The notes: a model not told the origin generated them from the sequence alone. 64,000 bases of DNA from Mesobacillus subterraneus (GCF_020524355.2 NZ_CP129019.1:2542001-2606000), one strand, 5' to 3'. Numbered from the stretch's first letter, positions 34,715 through 45,771 are shown. Made by a program: numbers and translations.

Positions 34715-35493
34715 TATCCGTTGCCTCCCCCTTTGTCTGTTTTAACGGGTTCCATGTACCTGATCCTGATTGTATCTTGATATGCAGGTACAACCAGCGT
34801 GCTCTCAGGCCTGTTTACTATCACTTCCAGGTTATCGATGAAAAAATCATCGGCTACCGTGGAAACTTTCATACGATTGTATAACTTTTCGGCTGCGTCT
34901 CCATTTTCGGTAATAACCCGAACTTCAATAGGAAAACGATTTAAAGAATGGCCGTTGATTTTTGTCACTCTGTTTATATCCCGGATGACGGTCGTGTTAA
35001 TAATTCTCTCGCCATCAACGGAAACATACTTCGCGCCATACATATTCAACTCATTCAAAAGCCTTTTAAGCATGTCTGGAGAAACCGAAGGCGGATTGTC
35101 CCCTTCGACGATCAGGTTGAAAGCAGGTTTGATCGAGAGAGAGAGCCCCGGACCGGTGACCTCGGTCAGTCCAGCCTCATCCTTCAATTCTGCGAGGGTT
35201 TCCCGCAGCACCTCTTCCTTGCTTTGCTGCCGCTCAGTTTCATACTTAGCTATTTTCTCTTCATTGGACCTGATTTCAAGAAGCAGCTTAGACTGTAATT
35301 CCTTCTCCTTCATTAAATCCTCACGAAGCTGCCAAGTGTCACGTGTATCCCTGACTTCTGGTTCCCTGACGGTTTGAAACTGAATGGCGACCATTAATCC
35401 AATTATTGCAGCTATAATACTGAAGCTGAGATTGTTAGGTCGGACCAATATATTCACCTTGCTTTCTATTAGGCCATTTCTGGTGATATTCAT
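34714..35493 (-). CDS. ylxX: DUF881 family protein YlxX
   Basis: 259 aa. One N-terminal membrane segment (about 22-42), a coiled coil (about 55-105), then the DUF881 domain with GPGLSLSIKP and YVSVDGERIINTTVIR. Paralogue of ylxW next door. Function unknown; the extracellular domain location suggests an envelope role. The start has only a weak ribosome site (GGGATTGA), so a later start near residue 12 is possible. Confidence 0.88.
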   Translation of the reverse strand: MNITRNGLIESKVNILVRPNNLSFSIIAAIIGLMVAIQFQTVREPEVRDTRDTWQLREDLMKEKELQSKLLLEIRSNEEKIAKYETERQQSKEEVLRETLAELKDEAGLTEVTGPGLSLSIKPAFNLIVEGDNPPSVSPDMLKRLLNELNMYGAKYVSVDGERIINTTVIRDINRVTKINGHSLNRFPIEVRVITENGDAAEKLYNRMKVSTVADDFFIDNLEVIVNRPESTLVVPAYQDTIRIRYMEPVKTDKGGGNG

Positions 35494-35570
35494 TCAATCC
35501 CATTCTAACAGCCTGATAACCTATTTTCTTGTACGGCGTTCGTATTTTGGGAAGAAAACGATGGCTGTGA

Positions 35571-36263
35571 TCATTTACCCAAAATTGGATCCATTTTAAG
35601 ATCTTCCTTTTCTTCTAATGAAAAAACAATCTGGTCATTCACAAGCTGATCTTTTACCCCACCGGTAATATTCAGAGCGGAGGAAAGAACATCGGGGTCA
35701 CCAATAGCAGTGATTTCGAATGGGGCAGGATGCTGGTAGCCATCAACAGTGATGACAGGGCCTGTACACAATATATATGAATTGTGTGAAATCCGCTGCC
35801 CGTTCACAGCGATTGCTGCTGCTCCTGAAATGTACAACTCATTGATCACCTTGAAGACATGGTGCTCGTGGACAAGATAATTATTGATATTCTCCTCATC
35901 AGGATCATACTCTCCATCAGCCAGGGTTACGTTTACTCCCTTGCCTCTGACCTCTACCTTGCCAAGGAACATACGGTATTTCTCAGCGTCCTCTGCCATG
36001 TTGAAAAAAACTTGAGCTTCTTTGGAAAGGCTGGTTTCAATTTCTCTTACCTTTTCCTGCTTGGCATTCAACTCTTTCTGAAGATCGCGGTTTTTTTCTT
36101 CCTGTTCTATCAAATCGTTCCTCAAACTCAATTGCTTCTCCCATTGCCCGTCTGTCAAGCCCTGGACTTTTTCTTCCTCGTCCTGTGTGACACGAAATGA
36201 AAAAGCTATCATGAAGCCAAGTACCAGGGAAACGATTGAAAGAATTACACGGTTACTGTTCAC
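35571..36263 (-). CDS. ylxW: DUF881 family protein YlxW
   Basis: 230 aa from a GTG at 36263 (NSNRVILSIVSLVLGFMIAF), overlapping the divIB stop by 11 nt; B. subtilis YlxW is 231 aa. The frame is open 27 codons upstream, but those basic residues overlap divIB and lack a ribosome site. Membrane segment at residues 5-22, coiled coil (about 30-85), DUF881 domain with GKGVNVTLADGEYDPDEENI and AIAVNGQRISHNSYI. Confidence 0.87.
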   Translation of the reverse strand: MNSNRVILSIVSLVLGFMIAFSFRVTQDEEEKVQGLTDGQWEKQLSLRNDLIEQEEKNRDLQKELNAKQEKVREIETSLSKEAQVFFNMAEDAEKYRMFLGKVEVRGKGVNVTLADGEYDPDEENINNYLVHEHHVFKVINELYISGAAAIAVNGQRISHNSYILCTGPVITVDGYQHPAPFEITAIGDPDVLSSALNITGGVKDQLVNDQIVFSLEEKEDLKMDPILGK

Positions 36264-37044
36264 TTTCTTTTTCAATTTCAACTTCCTCAGCTTCCTCTGC
36301 TTCATATGCTTTAAAATAAGAGCCAACCTCAAGATCGATGACACCCTTTATAGTAGGGTCAAGCTGGCTGACAATTGAAGGGTAATGTGCCATTTTTTCA
36401 GAAAAAGTCCTGAGAGTAGCATTTACCTCGAAACCGTCATTCATATACAGCTTAACAAGGTATTTATCCGTTTTAACGGGCTGTGAGTGAATTTCAGAGA
36501 TTGAATTCATGACAACTTCAGGAAGTTCCACCAGTGAAGCGATCATTTCATCCAGGACCTTCCCTTCTTTGAACCCTATTAAGATTGGAGCGTTAACAGG
36601 AATTTCATCAATCTGCTTTTCTGCTAGTATATTTCCATTCTCAAGGACCGGGTAGAAATTCTTTCCCTTAGAAATGTAGGCAAGCCGGCTAAATTCTTCA
36701 AGCTCAATGGCGACTTTATTTGGAAACTTTACGTTCACAGTAGCTTGCTTGATTTCCTGGATATTCTCCAGTTTCTCTTCGACTTCGCCTTTGCTTATTT
36801 TCCACACATTTGAATCGTTGCTTAGTCCGCTCTTCTCCACGATATACTCTTTGGAAAAGGATTCATTTCCTGAAACAGTAATCACTTTCACCTTGCTTAG
36901 CGGTGACTGAAAATAAATAACACCGGCAATCAATATAAAAAACAAAGCCAGAAGCGTGATAAGCCTGCGATTAGCTTTCTTGCGCCTTTGATGTTTTAAC
37001 TTTGGAATCCGATCTTCAATTGAGACGATTTTCCTCTTGTCCAT
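36253..37044 (-). CDS. divIB: Cell division protein DivIB/FtsQ
   Basis: 263 aa from the ATG at 37044 (MDKRKIVSIEDRIPKL) behind GAGGGGA; identical length to B. subtilis DivIB. Basic cytoplasmic tail, one membrane helix (about 30-50), POTRA domain (VKVITVSGNESFSKEYIVEK) and beta domain, then an acidic tail rich in EEAEE. Stabilises the FtsL-DivIC complex at the septum. Confidence 0.95.
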   Translation of the reverse strand: MDKRKIVSIEDRIPKLKHQRRKKANRRLITLLALFFILIAGVIYFQSPLSKVKVITVSGNESFSKEYIVEKSGLSNDSNVWKISKGEVEEKLENIQEIKQATVNVKFPNKVAIELEEFSRLAYISKGKNFYPVLENGNILAEKQIDEIPVNAPILIGFKEGKVLDEMIASLVELPEVVMNSISEIHSQPVKTDKYLVKLYMNDGFEVNATLRTFSEKMAHYPSIVSQLDPTIKGVIDLEVGSYFKAYEAEEAEEVEIEKESEQ

Positions 37045-37164
37045 TTTCAATCCCCTCTTTATCGGCTGAACCCATTTCCAATAAGATAACATCTTTTTCT
37101 TGTTCTTTCAGGTTAAAGCCATCGATATAATAATTTTAGAATCAGAAGCTATGTACCAAGCACA

Positions 37165-37325
37165 TAAGAAAAGCGCAAGCGCCATTGTCAGCCCCTACAA
37201 GCGCTGGAGTGCCTGACAGTGAAGTCGCTCTTTGACTTCATTGGCAGAACCGAAACGTCTCGAGGAGTTAGGAGCCGCAGCCAGACAAGCGACTCGAGGG
37301 GCTAGCGCTGGAGCTAGACACTAAT
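37165..37325 (+). repeat. REP/MITE-like palindromic repeat, long copy
   Basis: AGAAAAGCGCAAGCGCC, CTACAAGCGCTGGAG, then hairpin CCTGACAGTGAAGTC / GACTTCATTGGCAG. An extra GACTCGAGG segment follows, and the tail is CGCTGGAGCTAGACACTAAT. It fills the murB-divIB gap, which has no gene. Confidence 0.78.
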
Positions 37326-37359
37326 ATAAGTCCAAGAGTTTATACTTTTTTATTCAGTA

Positions 37360-37399
37360 AAAAGAACAAACGACATGAGAATTTGTCATGCCGTTTGTT
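37360..37399 (-). terminator. Intrinsic terminator of murB
   Basis: Stem AACAAACGGCATGA / TCATGTCGTTTGTT (one mismatch) with a 7-nt loop, then CTTTTT on the minus strand. It separates murB from divIB. Confidence 0.85.
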
Positions 37400-37466
37400 T
37401 TCCGGACAGCACCTAATCTAATGAATTATTATAACACAGAATTTGACAGCTTGAACCATTTTCCTG

Positions 37467-38375
37467 CTATTTCCGACCTATTATCTCTACCTCTGTCTCC
37501 ATTTTCACACCATGTAAATCAAGGACTGTATCCTTTACATGCTGAATGAGACCAAGGACATCCTCAGCCTTTGCATTCCCTTTGTTCACAATGAAATTCG
37601 CATGAAGCTCCGAAATTTGTGCCCCTCCGATTTGATGTCCTTTCAAACCTGATTTTTCAATTAAATTTCCAGCGTAATTGGGCAGTGGATTCCTGAAGAC
37701 ACTGCCGCAGCTAGGAAAGTTATACGGCTGGGTTTCTTTGCGATAATCCTTGTTTTTTTGAAGCTCTGCCACAATTTCATCCTTGTTGCCTTCTTGAAGT
37801 TGGAAAATGGCTCCTACGACTACACCCGGTCGCTCTTTCTGAAGGATAGACGTCCGATAAGAGAATTTCATCTCTTTGTTAGTGAGCCACTCTAGTGAGC
37901 CATCTTCAAAGAGCACATAGGCTTTCTCGAGAATTTGTGAGATATCAGAACCATGGGCTCCAGCATTCATATAAACCGCGCCGCCAATCGACCCGGGAAT
38001 TCCGCCTGCGAATTCAAGCCCTGAAAGTCCTTTGCGGCTAATGGTAATCGCAAAGTTGACCAGGGAAAGACCTCCCCCGGCTGTCACTGTAGTGCCATCG
38101 ATCTCCAAATCATCCAGTCCGGAACCGAGTTTAATTACAACACCTTCAATACCTTTATCTGTTACGAGGAGATTCGACCCTCTGCCGATTACTGTCCATT
38201 CAACACCGGAATCCTTAATGACTTCAACCGCTTTTCTTAAATTTTCAATTGATGAAGGTTCAATAAGTATGTCAGCAGGTCCGCCAATTTTCATTGATGT
38301 ATGGTTTGCCAGCGGTTCATTTTCCTTTACCGAACCGATGCTCAATTCCCTAAGTTTGTTAGCTAGATCCTTCAT
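37467..38375 (-). CDS. murB: UDP-N-acetylenolpyruvoylglucosamine reductase
   Basis: 302 aa FAD enzyme that reduces UDP-GlcNAc-enolpyruvate to UDP-MurNAc. FAD-binding motif [29 protein letters not shown], and the catalytic Ser in [13 protein letters not shown]. Compact type II MurB lacking the E. coli-type loop. Followed by a terminator, unlike a continuous dcw operon. Confidence 0.97.
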   Translation of the reverse strand: MKDLANKLRELSIGSVKENEPLANHTSMKIGGPADILIEPSSIENLRKAVEVIKDSGVEWTVIGRGSNLLVTDKGIEGVVIKLGSGLDDLEIDGTTVTAGGGLSLVNFAITISRKGLSGLEFAGGIPGSIGGAVYMNAGAHGSDISQILEKAYVLFEDGSLEWLTNKEMKFSYRTSILQKERPGVVVGAIFQLQEGNKDEIVAELQKNKDYRKETQPYNFPSCGSVFRNPLPNYAGNLIEKSGLKGHQIGGAQISELHANFIVNKGNAKAEDVLGLIQHVKDTVLDLHGVKMETEVEIIGRK

Positions 38376-38436
38376 AATTACCTTCCTTTCACGATACAGC
38401 TATTTTGACCATTTTATGCAGCTGCATGCCTTTAAG

Positions 38437-39531
38437 CTACTTTCCTGCCAGTTCTTCCATGACCCGGTACAGTCTCTGGGCTGCATCTGGTATGCCTAGT
38501 TTTTTCGCTGATTTTTTCATTTCTGCCAGCTTTTCTTCATTGCTAAGAATGTGGTCAATACTTTCGACCAGCTTTGGACCTGTTAGGTCCTTTTCAAGCA
38601 GGAGCCGCGCTGCTCCATTTTCACTTAAAGCCCGTGCGTTTTTCTCTTGATGATTGTCGGTAACATATGGGCTTGGAATCAATATGCTCGGGATTCCCAA
38701 TGAGGTTAGTTCAGCAAGGGTAGTCGCTCCTGCCCTTGCTACGGTTAAATCAACTCCAGCTAGCACCTCGGGCATATTGTGAATAAATGGTTTGATGATG
38801 ACATTTTCAGGATTACCAACAAGCTCAACTTCCTTCCGGACATCTTCAAAATGAACATCACCAGTAACATACAGAACCTGATATGGTTTGCCGCTTAATT
38901 CTGCTAGGCTTTTTACGACTGCATCATTAATTGGCCTCGCACCCCTGCTTCCGCCAAAAATGAGGACAGTAGGCATTTTAAGTTTTAAACCGGCAGACAA
39001 TCTGCCTTTAATCCCATCTTGCCCCAATACCTCCGATGCTCGAGGGTTACCGGTCAACACAACTTTTTGTTCAGGGAAGAATTCTCTAGCTTCTTCAAAG
39101 CAAATCGCGATTTTATCCACATAACGGCTAAGGAATTTATTCGTCAAACCTGGTACGCTGTTTTGTTCATGGACGATTGTAGGTATGCCCATTTTCGCAG
39201 CTCCATAGACCACTGGACCGCAAACGTAGCCTCCAGTACCAATTACCACATCTGGCTTGAATTCCTTGAGCATTTTTTTACTGTCCCTGACACCTTTTAG
39301 GAATCGCAAGATTGTTTTTACGTTATCAAATGAAATCTTTCGTTTGAATCCTGTGATATGTATGGATTTAAATGGAATGTTCTCCCTTGGGACAATTTTG
39401 CTTTCGAGGCCTTTTTCTGTCCCTATGTAAAGAAACTCGACTTTTTCATCCTTTTTCTTAATTTCCCTTATTAGTGCGAGCGCAGGATATATATGCCCAC
39501 CTGTACCGCCGCCGCTAACTGCAATTCTCAT
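38437..39531 (-). CDS. murG: UDP-GlcNAc:lipid I N-acetylglucosaminyltransferase
   Basis: 364 aa GT28 enzyme from the ATG at 39531 ([16 protein letters not shown]) behind GAGGTG. Makes lipid II from lipid I on the inner leaflet. Glycine loops [14 protein letters not shown] and [11 protein letters not shown], and the UDP-GlcNAc region [15 protein letters not shown] are present. Confidence 0.97.
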   Translation of the reverse strand: MRIAVSGGGTGGHIYPALALIREIKKKDEKVEFLYIGTEKGLESKIVPRENIPFKSIHITGFKRKISFDNVKTILRFLKGVRDSKKMLKEFKPDVVIGTGGYVCGPVVYGAAKMGIPTIVHEQNSVPGLTNKFLSRYVDKIAICFEEAREFFPEQKVVLTGNPRASEVLGQDGIKGRLSAGLKLKMPTVLIFGGSRGARPINDAVVKSLAELSGKPYQVLYVTGDVHFEDVRKEVELVGNPENVIIKPFIHNMPEVLAGVDLTVARAGATTLAELTSLGIPSILIPSPYVTDNHQEKNARALSENGAARLLLEKDLTGPKLVESIDHILSNEEKLAEMKKSAKKLGIPDAAQRLYRVMEELAGK

Positions 39532-39913
39532 TTTCCACACCTCAATAACTTATCTCTTTTTTAATCGTGTCCATTACGCATGCATGTAAACACCAGTTTT
39601 TTCGGGTAACGTGATGAATTTGAATGGTGAGAAGGAGTCTTTAAAAAAGGCACTCCCCGGTTTTACCCTATTCTACTATATTCTAAACTTAAGAACAGTT
39701 TTTAAAGATATTGTTATTTAAATGTAATATAGCATGAACATAGCTATTTTCCTAACATATTCATCGCGTGTCTGAATTTCCGGCTCCTTTTAAAATCATC
39801 ACTCACAGAGGAAAAAGTCATCAAAAAAAAGCTGGTTTCCTAAAGCCGCAAATAAGGACTCAGTTTGAAATCCGACCAATTTAATAAAACTATCCTTAAA
39901 GGACTTTTTCAGT
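39532..39913. other. Intergenic stretch without recognisable gene
   Basis: AT-rich. No frame on either strand resembles a protein. A weak GGAGT/ACTCC hairpin is near 39632-39654. It is probably murG leader; I cannot name a promoter with confidence. Confidence 0.5.
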
Positions 39914-40100
39914 GGCCTCGTTTCGCAAAGACTGTCGTTAAAGTCCTAAAGCTGATTTTAACGTGATAACAAGCCAGTTTGAAGTTCGGTATTTAATGTG
40001 CAAGCTTTTTTCACATAAAAAGCTTTAATTTTTGTGAGGAAGCATAGGTCATTCAATCCTATTTTGTTGTCGAATGCAACAAAGTTTGAGAAAAGAGCTA
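39914..40100. repeat. Dispersed intergenic repeat, copy B (mate at 845-1031)
   Basis: Aligns with 845-1031 over its whole length in the same orientation, sharing GATTTTAACGTGATAA and the right end CAACAAAGTTTGAGAAAAGA. It ends exactly where the spoVE terminator stem begins. Confidence 0.7.
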
Positions 40101-40136
40101 AAACAAAAGACCCTGATGGCAGGGTCTTTTGTTTTT
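40101..40136 (-). terminator. Intrinsic terminator of spoVE
   Basis: Stem AAAACAAAAGACCCTG / CAGGGTCTTTTGTTTT, 16 bp with a 4-nt loop, symmetric T/A tracts. It lies 8 nt after the spoVE stop. Confidence 0.9.
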
Positions 40137-40143
40137 TAACAGG

Positions 40144-41245
40144 TTAATATCTCGAGTGGCGACTGATATTCAGCAGCACTCCGACGACCATCAGCATCAG
40201 TGTCAGGGATGATCCTCCGTAGCTAAGGAATGGGAGAGTGATACCAGTAACAGGCATTAGGCCGGTGACAACACCGATATTAATCATGACCTGGATGGCA
40301 ATCATCGCAATAATCCCTGTGGCAAGGAAAGTTCCGAATAAATCAGGAGCCCCAAGCGCAATTCTTACTCCTCTCCAAAGCAGCAAGGAGAACAAAAGAA
40401 GAATCAATGAACCGCCAATGAATCCAAGCTCCTCAGCGAGAATTGCGAATATAAAATCTGTTTGAGGTTCAGGCAGATAAAAGAACTTTTGCCTGCTCTG
40501 TCCAAGGCCAAGACCGAACAATCCTCCAGGGCCGATTGCATACAGCGATTGGATCATTTGGAACCCGCTACCGAGGGGATCCTGCCATGGGTCCAGGAAC
40601 GATGTAATTCGTTTCATCCTGTATGGCGCAGAAATAATCAGGCCGACAAAACCAGCCACCCCAAGCAGACCGAGTCCGACAAAATGGCTTATCCTGGCAC
40701 CTGCAATAAAGATAATGACTACAGAAGTACCAACCATTACCGTTCCTGTTCCCAAATCAGGCTGAAGCATAGTGTAGGCCAAAAGCCAAAAACACAAGAC
40801 CTAAAGAAGGGAAAAGCCCCTTTTTAAATGAAGTGATTGCTTTCTGGTTCTCAGACAAAAATTTAGCGAGAAAGGCGATCATCGCAATCTTCATGAACTC
40901 TGATGGCTGAACGGAAAAGGCACCTACACCGATCCAGCTCCTTGATCCATTCCGCACATTCCCGATTCCAGGGATCAAAACAAGGATCAACAAGACAAAA
41001 CAAATAATCAAAATGACCTTGGCCCATGTTCGCCATGTCCAATAGTCAATATTCATGATGAAAAACATCGCTATGATTCCAACACCAGCAAACAGCATTT
41101 GCCTTTTCGCAAAGAAAAACGAATCATTAAACTTATAGTCCGCCCAGACAGCACTTGCGCTATAGACCATGATTAAGCCCACTGCCAAAAGCGTAAATGT
41201 AACAATCATCAGAAAAATGTCTGGGGTAGATTTTTTCGTTGGCAA
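40144..41245 (-). pseudogene. spoVE: SpoVE/FtsW lipid II-polymerising SEDS protein, single-nucleotide frameshift
   Basis: Residues 1-157 (MPTKKSTPDIFLMIVTFTLL to VFLAFGL) are in one frame. The rest, from MLQPDLGTGTVMVG, is in another. Between the codons for Leu (CTA) and Met (ATG) the minus strand has CACT, four bases where the family has one residue; the extra base lies in 40771-40774. Repaired, it encodes 366 aa, the length of B. subtilis SpoVE. About ten membrane helices and SEDS motifs including PEPQTDFIFAI and GITLPFLSYGGSS. SEDS glycosyltransferase partner of a class B PBP such as SpoVD for cortex synthesis; its place between murD and murG supports SpoVE over FtsW. Confidence 0.88.
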
Positions 41246-41349
41246 AGCAATACACCTCGGCTGTATGATTTAGGGCTCATATGCCGTTTCCCATCCAGCC
41301 TGCACCTGAGAGGCCAAGCAACCTGAGTCATGTTGTTCAAGACAAGCCC

Positions 41350-42702
41350 TTACTTAAGCTTATGCACGGTCTCGATAAACATGTCTCCCCTTACCTCAAA
41401 AGTTTTGTACTGATCCCAGCTTGCACATGCTGGAGACAGCAGGATGACATCACCGGGCTCTGAATGTTCAAATGCCATGGGAACGGCCTTTTCCACATTA
41501 TCGGCCCGCAAAATCGTTTTTATTCCTGCAATATGTCCTGCCTGTCCAACTTTTTCAGCAGTCTCTCCGAAAGTAATCAATGTCTTCACATTTTTTAATG
41601 AAGGAACAAGCTCATCAAAAGAATTTCCCCTGTCAAGACCGCCGGCCAGCAAGACGATCGGTGCGTCGAAAGCTGCCAGGGCATTTTCCGTAGCCAAAAT
41701 ATTTGTTGCTTTTGAGTCGTTATAAAATTTACGTTCATCGATCGTGGCCACATACTGGAGCCTGTGGCGAACACCTGCAAAGGTAGTAAGCACCATCCTG
41801 ATGGCCTCTTTATTTGCACCTGACAACAGTGTCGCGGCTACTGCTGATAGTATATTCTCCAAATTATGCTTGCCCGGCAGGACGATATCCTTCGTTTCAA
41901 TAATTTGCTCTCCGTTAAAACAAACCCAGCCATCCTTGACATAAGCGCCACTTTCAAGCACCTTCCTTGTTGAAAAAGGAACGATTTGGGCTTTTGAATT
42001 GCGAGCAATTTCCATGCATTCCTCCTGGTCTGCATTGACAATCAGGAAGTCTTCTTCAGTCTGGTTCTGTGTAATCCTGGCCTTAGCACCAATATATTCG
42101 TTTCTTGTGCCGTGATAATCCAGGTGTGCGTCATACAGGTTTGTAATGATGGCAATTTTAGGCTTGAACTGGTCAATCCCCATCAATTGAAACGATGACA
42201 GTTCAATAACAATCGTATTTTCAACGGTTGCTTCCTGAGCGACACCTGATGCTACTGTGCCGATATTACCTGCAATCAATGGATGCCTGTTCCCCGCCTC
42301 CAGAATTTCGAATATAAGAGTGGTCGTTGTTGTTTTTCCGTTTGTACCAGTAATACCAATCAGGGGAGCCTCAGAAATCTGATATGCGAGCTCAACCTCG
42401 GTAATTACCGGAATTTCTTTTTCAATCGCTTTTCGAATCATAGGGTTATAGTAAGGAATACCAGGATTCTTAACAACGAGTTCAAAGCCTTCGTCCATCA
42501 ATTCGATGGGATGGCTTCCACACACAACCTTGATTCCATGCTCTAGCAATCCTTGCGCTTCAGGATTTTCAGAAAGAGGCTTACTATCGTTGACAGTTAC
42601 AAAAGCCCCTAATTTATGTAGTAGAGCAGCCGCACTGACTCCACTCTTGGCCAGGCCAAGTACAAGTATCTTTTTATGTTGATATGTTTTGATATCTTTC
42701 AT
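41350..42702 (-). CDS. murD: UDP-N-acetylmuramoylalanine--D-glutamate ligase
   Basis: 450 aa. N-terminal Rossmann-like UDP domain ([14 protein letters not shown]), the ATP P-loop [14 protein letters not shown] and the C-terminal ligase domain ([12 protein letters not shown]). Adds D-Glu to UDP-MurNAc-L-Ala. The ATG directly follows the mraY stop, with GAGGTGTG inside the mraY end. Confidence 0.97.
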   Translation of the reverse strand: MKDIKTYQHKKILVLGLAKSGVSAAALLHKLGAFVTVNDSKPLSENPEAQGLLEHGIKVVCGSHPIELMDEGFELVVKNPGIPYYNPMIRKAIEKEIPVITEVELAYQISEAPLIGITGTNGKTTTTTLIFEILEAGNRHPLIAGNIGTVASGVAQEATVENTIVIELSSFQLMGIDQFKPKIAIITNLYDAHLDYHGTRNEYIGAKARITQNQTEEDFLIVNADQEECMEIARNSKAQIVPFSTRKVLESGAYVKDGWVCFNGEQIIETKDIVLPGKHNLENILSAVAATLLSGANKEAIRMVLTTFAGVRHRLQYVATIDERKFYNDSKATNILATENALAAFDAPIVLLAGGLDRGNSFDELVPSLKNVKTLITFGETAEKVGQAGHIAGIKTILRADNVEKAVPMAFEHSEPGDVILLSPACASWDQYKTFEVRGDMFIETVHKLK

Positions 42703-43677
42703 CTAGATCCACACCTCAATATAGATTCCAAGGATTGCGAAGAGAAGGCCCACAGTCCAGAAGGTGACAACAACACGCCATTCTGACCATCCAATCAATT
42801 CATAGTGGTGGTGAAGTGGACTCATCCTGAAAATTCTTTTCCCAGTAGTTTTAAATGAAATAACCTGCAGGATAACGGATAATGTTTCAATCACAAAAAT
42901 CCCGCCAATGATGATGAGGATAATTTCAAGCTTCGCAAGGATCGCTACTGTTGCAATGGCACCACCAAGAGCGAGAGAACCGGTGTCTCCCATGAACACT
43001 TTAGCAGGATGTGCATTGAATACAAGGAATCCTAAAACAGCTCCAACAACAGCTACTGAAAAAATAGAAAGCTCATATTGAGATTGACTCCACGCTAGTA
43101 CAGCAAATGCACCAAAAGCAATGGCAGCAGTACCGGAAACCAGCCCGTCAAGCCCGTCCGTCAAGTTGACAGCATTCGAAAAACCGACCAACCAGAAAAT
43201 AATGAACAGGGCATATCCCCATCCAAGATCAAAAGAGATGTCAGTTAATGGGATGCTGATGACCGTTGATAAGTCACTTTGCTTGAATATGAAGTAAAAA
43301 ATAACGGAAATAATAATTTGGCCAAGCAGTTTTTGTTTTGAAGTCAAGCCAAGGTTTCGTTTCATCACAACCTTGATGAAGTCATCCATAAAGCCAAGCA
43401 GGCCAAATCCTAAAGTGACAAATAGCAATAGGTACGTTTCCACTGAAGGCTGGGAGAACTTCCCTGTCATGACGAGGGTAGTGATTGTAATGGAGATTAA
43501 AATCATGACCCCGCCCATGGTTGGTGTACCTGTTTTTTTCTGATGCGATTTCGGTCCTTCTTCTCTGATGCTCTGGCCAAATTTAAGCCTTCTCAGAAAA
43601 GGAATAAACACTGGAGAAAGCAGTACAGTGATAAGGAAACCCATCAATATTGTGAAAAAGATAACTTGCTCCAGCAT
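42703..43677 (-). CDS. mraY: Phospho-N-acetylmuramoyl-pentapeptide transferase
   Basis: 324 aa from the ATG at 43677 ([11 protein letters not shown]) behind AGGTGAGG. Ten-helix enzyme making lipid I. Conserved cytoplasmic motifs [10 protein letters not shown], the aspartates in [17 protein letters not shown] and the [10 protein letters not shown] loop. Confidence 0.97.
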   Translation of the reverse strand: MLEQVIFFTILMGFLITVLLSPVFIPFLRRLKFGQSIREEGPKSHQKKTGTPTMGGVMILISITITTLVMTGKFSQPSVETYLLLFVTLGFGLLGFMDDFIKVVMKRNLGLTSKQKLLGQIIISVIFYFIFKQSDLSTVISIPLTDISFDLGWGYALFIIFWLVGFSNAVNLTDGLDGLVSGTAAIAFGAFAVLAWSQSQYELSIFSVAVVGAVLGFLVFNAHPAKVFMGDTGSLALGGAIATVAILAKLEIILIIIGGIFVIETLSVILQVISFKTTGKRIFRMSPLHHHYELIGWSEWRVVVTFWTVGLLFAILGIYIEVWI

Positions 43678-43678
43678 T

Positions 43679-44128
43679 CTATTCCTCACCTGCCTTATTA
43701 CGATTGCTGCCAAAACCATTGATGTTTTCGGCCATCACAGCTATATCATATGTTTCATCAGCTTTATTAAGAAGTGCTTTGTTCAGGAAAATGAATTTGG
43801 TTCTTGCGTTGATGTCTTCGTATTGTGTTAAGTAATCATAGTATAAGTTCATAATTTTCTCTAAGCCTTTCAAATTATCTTGTGTGTAAAAAATCGGGAA
43901 GTGGTTTGGTGTGTATGCGGGAACCTGCTCACCTTCAGGCCATACAGCTGCCACAGCACCATTCGATATCGCCTCCTGTAAAGTTCCGGAATCATTCGAT
44001 ACCGGCACAAATAGCCCTTTAGGCTGTTGAACAACAGCCAGACTGCTTACAGTATGAAACTGGATATTCTCATCCCCTATTCCAGTTGCTCTTGAAAATA
44101 GACTTGAAACATCCTGGTATGTCAGCAT
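43679..44128 (-). CDS. Stand-alone Mur-ligase N-terminal domain-like protein
   Basis: 149 aa. I do not know a characterised homologue. Residues 20-95 follow the layout of the substrate-binding N-domain of MurE/MurF: a short strand, PKGLFVPVS, then [17 protein letters not shown] and [17 protein letters not shown]. These match the PGxLFVAL, GAAAVL and VxDxxxAL blocks of MurE next door. There is no P-loop, no central ATPase domain and no C-terminal ligase domain, and the usual DSR of the first block is VSS. Codon use and spacing look like a real gene: GGAGATG precedes the ATG inside the murE end and the stop touches the mraY start. It could be a degenerate MurF remnant or a regulator that binds UDP-MurNAc peptides. 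Confidence 0.75.
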   Translation of the reverse strand: MLTYQDVSSLFSRATGIGDENIQFHTVSSLAVVQQPKGLFVPVSNDSGTLQEAISNGAVAAVWPEGEQVPAYTPNHFPIFYTQDNLKGLEKIMNLYYDYLTQYEDINARTKFIFLNKALLNKADETYDIAVMAENINGFGSNRNKAGEE

Positions 44129-44129
44129 A

Positions 44130-45590
44130 TTACATCTCCTCTATCGCCTCGCGTGCCACAATTCGGTCGTCAAAGTCGAATGTCCTGTCACCTATTTGCT
44201 GGTATGTTTCATGACCCTTCCCAGCAATCAGGATCACATCCCCAGATTTCGCATTTTTTATGGCATGCTGGATAGCTTCCTTCCTGTCAATGATCGAAGT
44301 ATAGACTTCGCCTTTGACTCCTTCTTCCATATCCTTAATGATTTCTGCCGGATCCTCGCTGCGGGGATTATCCGAGGTAAAAACAGCATCTGTAGAATAT
44401 TCACAAGCGATTTTCGCCATAAGCGGACGTTTCGTACGATCCCGATCACCACCACAGCCAACTACACAGAAAACTCTTTTCTGTGCAAATTGCTGAATTG
44501 TTTTCAGGACGTTTTCAAGACTGTCAGGGGTATGGGCATAGTCAACGATCACAGAGAAATCCTGTCCTGCATCGACTACTTCAAACCTACCAGAAACTCC
44601 TTTAACACCTTCAACAGATTCGATGATATCCTCTAAAGGTATGCCAGAAACGAGGGCTGCCCCGATGCTCGCAAGTACATTATAAATACTGAACTTTCCA
44701 ATCAGCTGGATATTAACCTTTTTCACGCCAAACGGGCTAACCAAATCAAATGAGGTTCCGCTGGCTGTCATCTCGATGTTGATTGCCTGCAAGTCGGCAT
44801 GGTTGTCAATCCCATATGTTAATATATGGGCAGTTGTCAGCATAGCAAATTCATCACTTGCAGGATCGTCTGAATTCAGGACCGCAAATTTCGGTTTCTC
44901 ATGGTTGAAGCCATTTCCAAGCTGTGAAAACAAAAGTCCCTTCGCTTTCCTGTATTCCTCCATTGTCTTGTGGTAGTCCAAATGGTCCTGCGTCAGGTTC
45001 GTGAAAACAGCAACATTGTAATCCGTCCCATGAACACGTCCATAAACAAGCGCATGCGAAGATACCTCCATTACCGCAGTATCAACGTTTTCGTCGACCA
45101 TTCTTTTGAACGTCTTTTGCAGAGTCAGGCTCTCCGGTGTTGTATTTTTCACTTCAAAGATTTGCTCGCCAATCTTTGTGTACATCGTACCGATCAGTCC
45201 GGTTTTCTGATCTGCATCCTTGAGAATCTGTTCAATAATATGGCTGGTCGTCGTCTTTCCATTCGTACCTGTGATTCCGATCATATGAAGCTTCTGGCTA
45301 GGCTGGTCGTAAAAGGCATCCGCAAGCACTGCCATCGCCCTTACAGTGTCCTTCACGACAATGACTGGTACATTCACTGGCAATTCTCGTTCGGCGAGAA
45401 CGGCTGCTGCTCCATTCTTCACGGCTGATTCAGCAAAATCGTGACCATCAACTGTATAACCTTTTATGCATATGAATAAACTTCCAGGAGTCACTCTGCG
45501 GTTATCATTTTCAATTGAAGTAATTTCGGGATTTTCTCCCTTATAATCCACGAACGGGTGCAAGTAACCGATCAATTCGTGTAATTTCAT
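44130..45590 (-). CDS. murE: UDP-N-acetylmuramoyl-tripeptide synthetase (meso-DAP adding)
   Basis: 486 aa from the ATG at 45590 ([12 protein letters not shown]) behind AGAGGA. N-domain (about 1-95, with [20 protein letters not shown]), the ATP P-loop [14 protein letters not shown] and the C-terminal domain with DNPR in [11 protein letters not shown], the motif specific for meso-diaminopimelate ligases. The carbamylated Lys region follows [15 protein letters not shown]. Confidence 0.97.
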   Translation of the reverse strand: MKLHELIGYLHPFVDYKGENPEITSIENDNRRVTPGSLFICIKGYTVDGHDFAESAVKNGAAAVLAERELPVNVPVIVVKDTVRAMAVLADAFYDQPSQKLHMIGITGTNGKTTTSHIIEQILKDADQKTGLIGTMYTKIGEQIFEVKNTTPESLTLQKTFKRMVDENVDTAVMEVSSHALVYGRVHGTDYNVAVFTNLTQDHLDYHKTMEEYRKAKGLLFSQLGNGFNHEKPKFAVLNSDDPASDEFAMLTTAHILTYGIDNHADLQAINIEMTASGTSFDLVSPFGVKKVNIQLIGKFSIYNVLASIGAALVSGIPLEDIIESVEGVKGVSGRFEVVDAGQDFSVIVDYAHTPDSLENVLKTIQQFAQKRVFCVVGCGGDRDRTKRPLMAKIACEYSTDAVFTSDNPRSEDPAEIIKDMEEGVKGEVYTSIIDRKEAIQHAIKNAKSGDVILIAGKGHETYQQIGDRTFDFDDRIVAREAIEEM

Positions 45591-45737
45591 AAATATCAAA
45601 TCCTCTCAAACAACATGGCGACTCTTATTTTACATGATTAGGCTGAAATTAGCCATTGTTGAGATGAAAAGAGCAAGCCCTTTTTACGTCAGTATGTTTC
45701 GGCCTGCTGCTCAACAAGTGTAATGGCCAGCAGTCTA

Positions 45738-45771
45738 AAGCAGGCGGCGGATGATTATCCTGCCGCCTCCT
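45738..45771 (-). other. Strong hairpin in the spoVD-murE gap
   Basis: Stem AGGCGGC-(A)-GGAT / ATCC-GCCGCCT with an AATC loop, extendable by GCAG/CTGC. It is only followed by TTTAG, so it is not a clear terminator. It may be a processing site, a partial attenuator or an RNA-stabilising end. Confidence 0.55.

Noticed and set aside
40757-40797. Programmed ribosomal frameshift in spoVE
   Set aside because: No slippery heptamer or downstream structure is visible, and SpoVE is a single frame in relatives.
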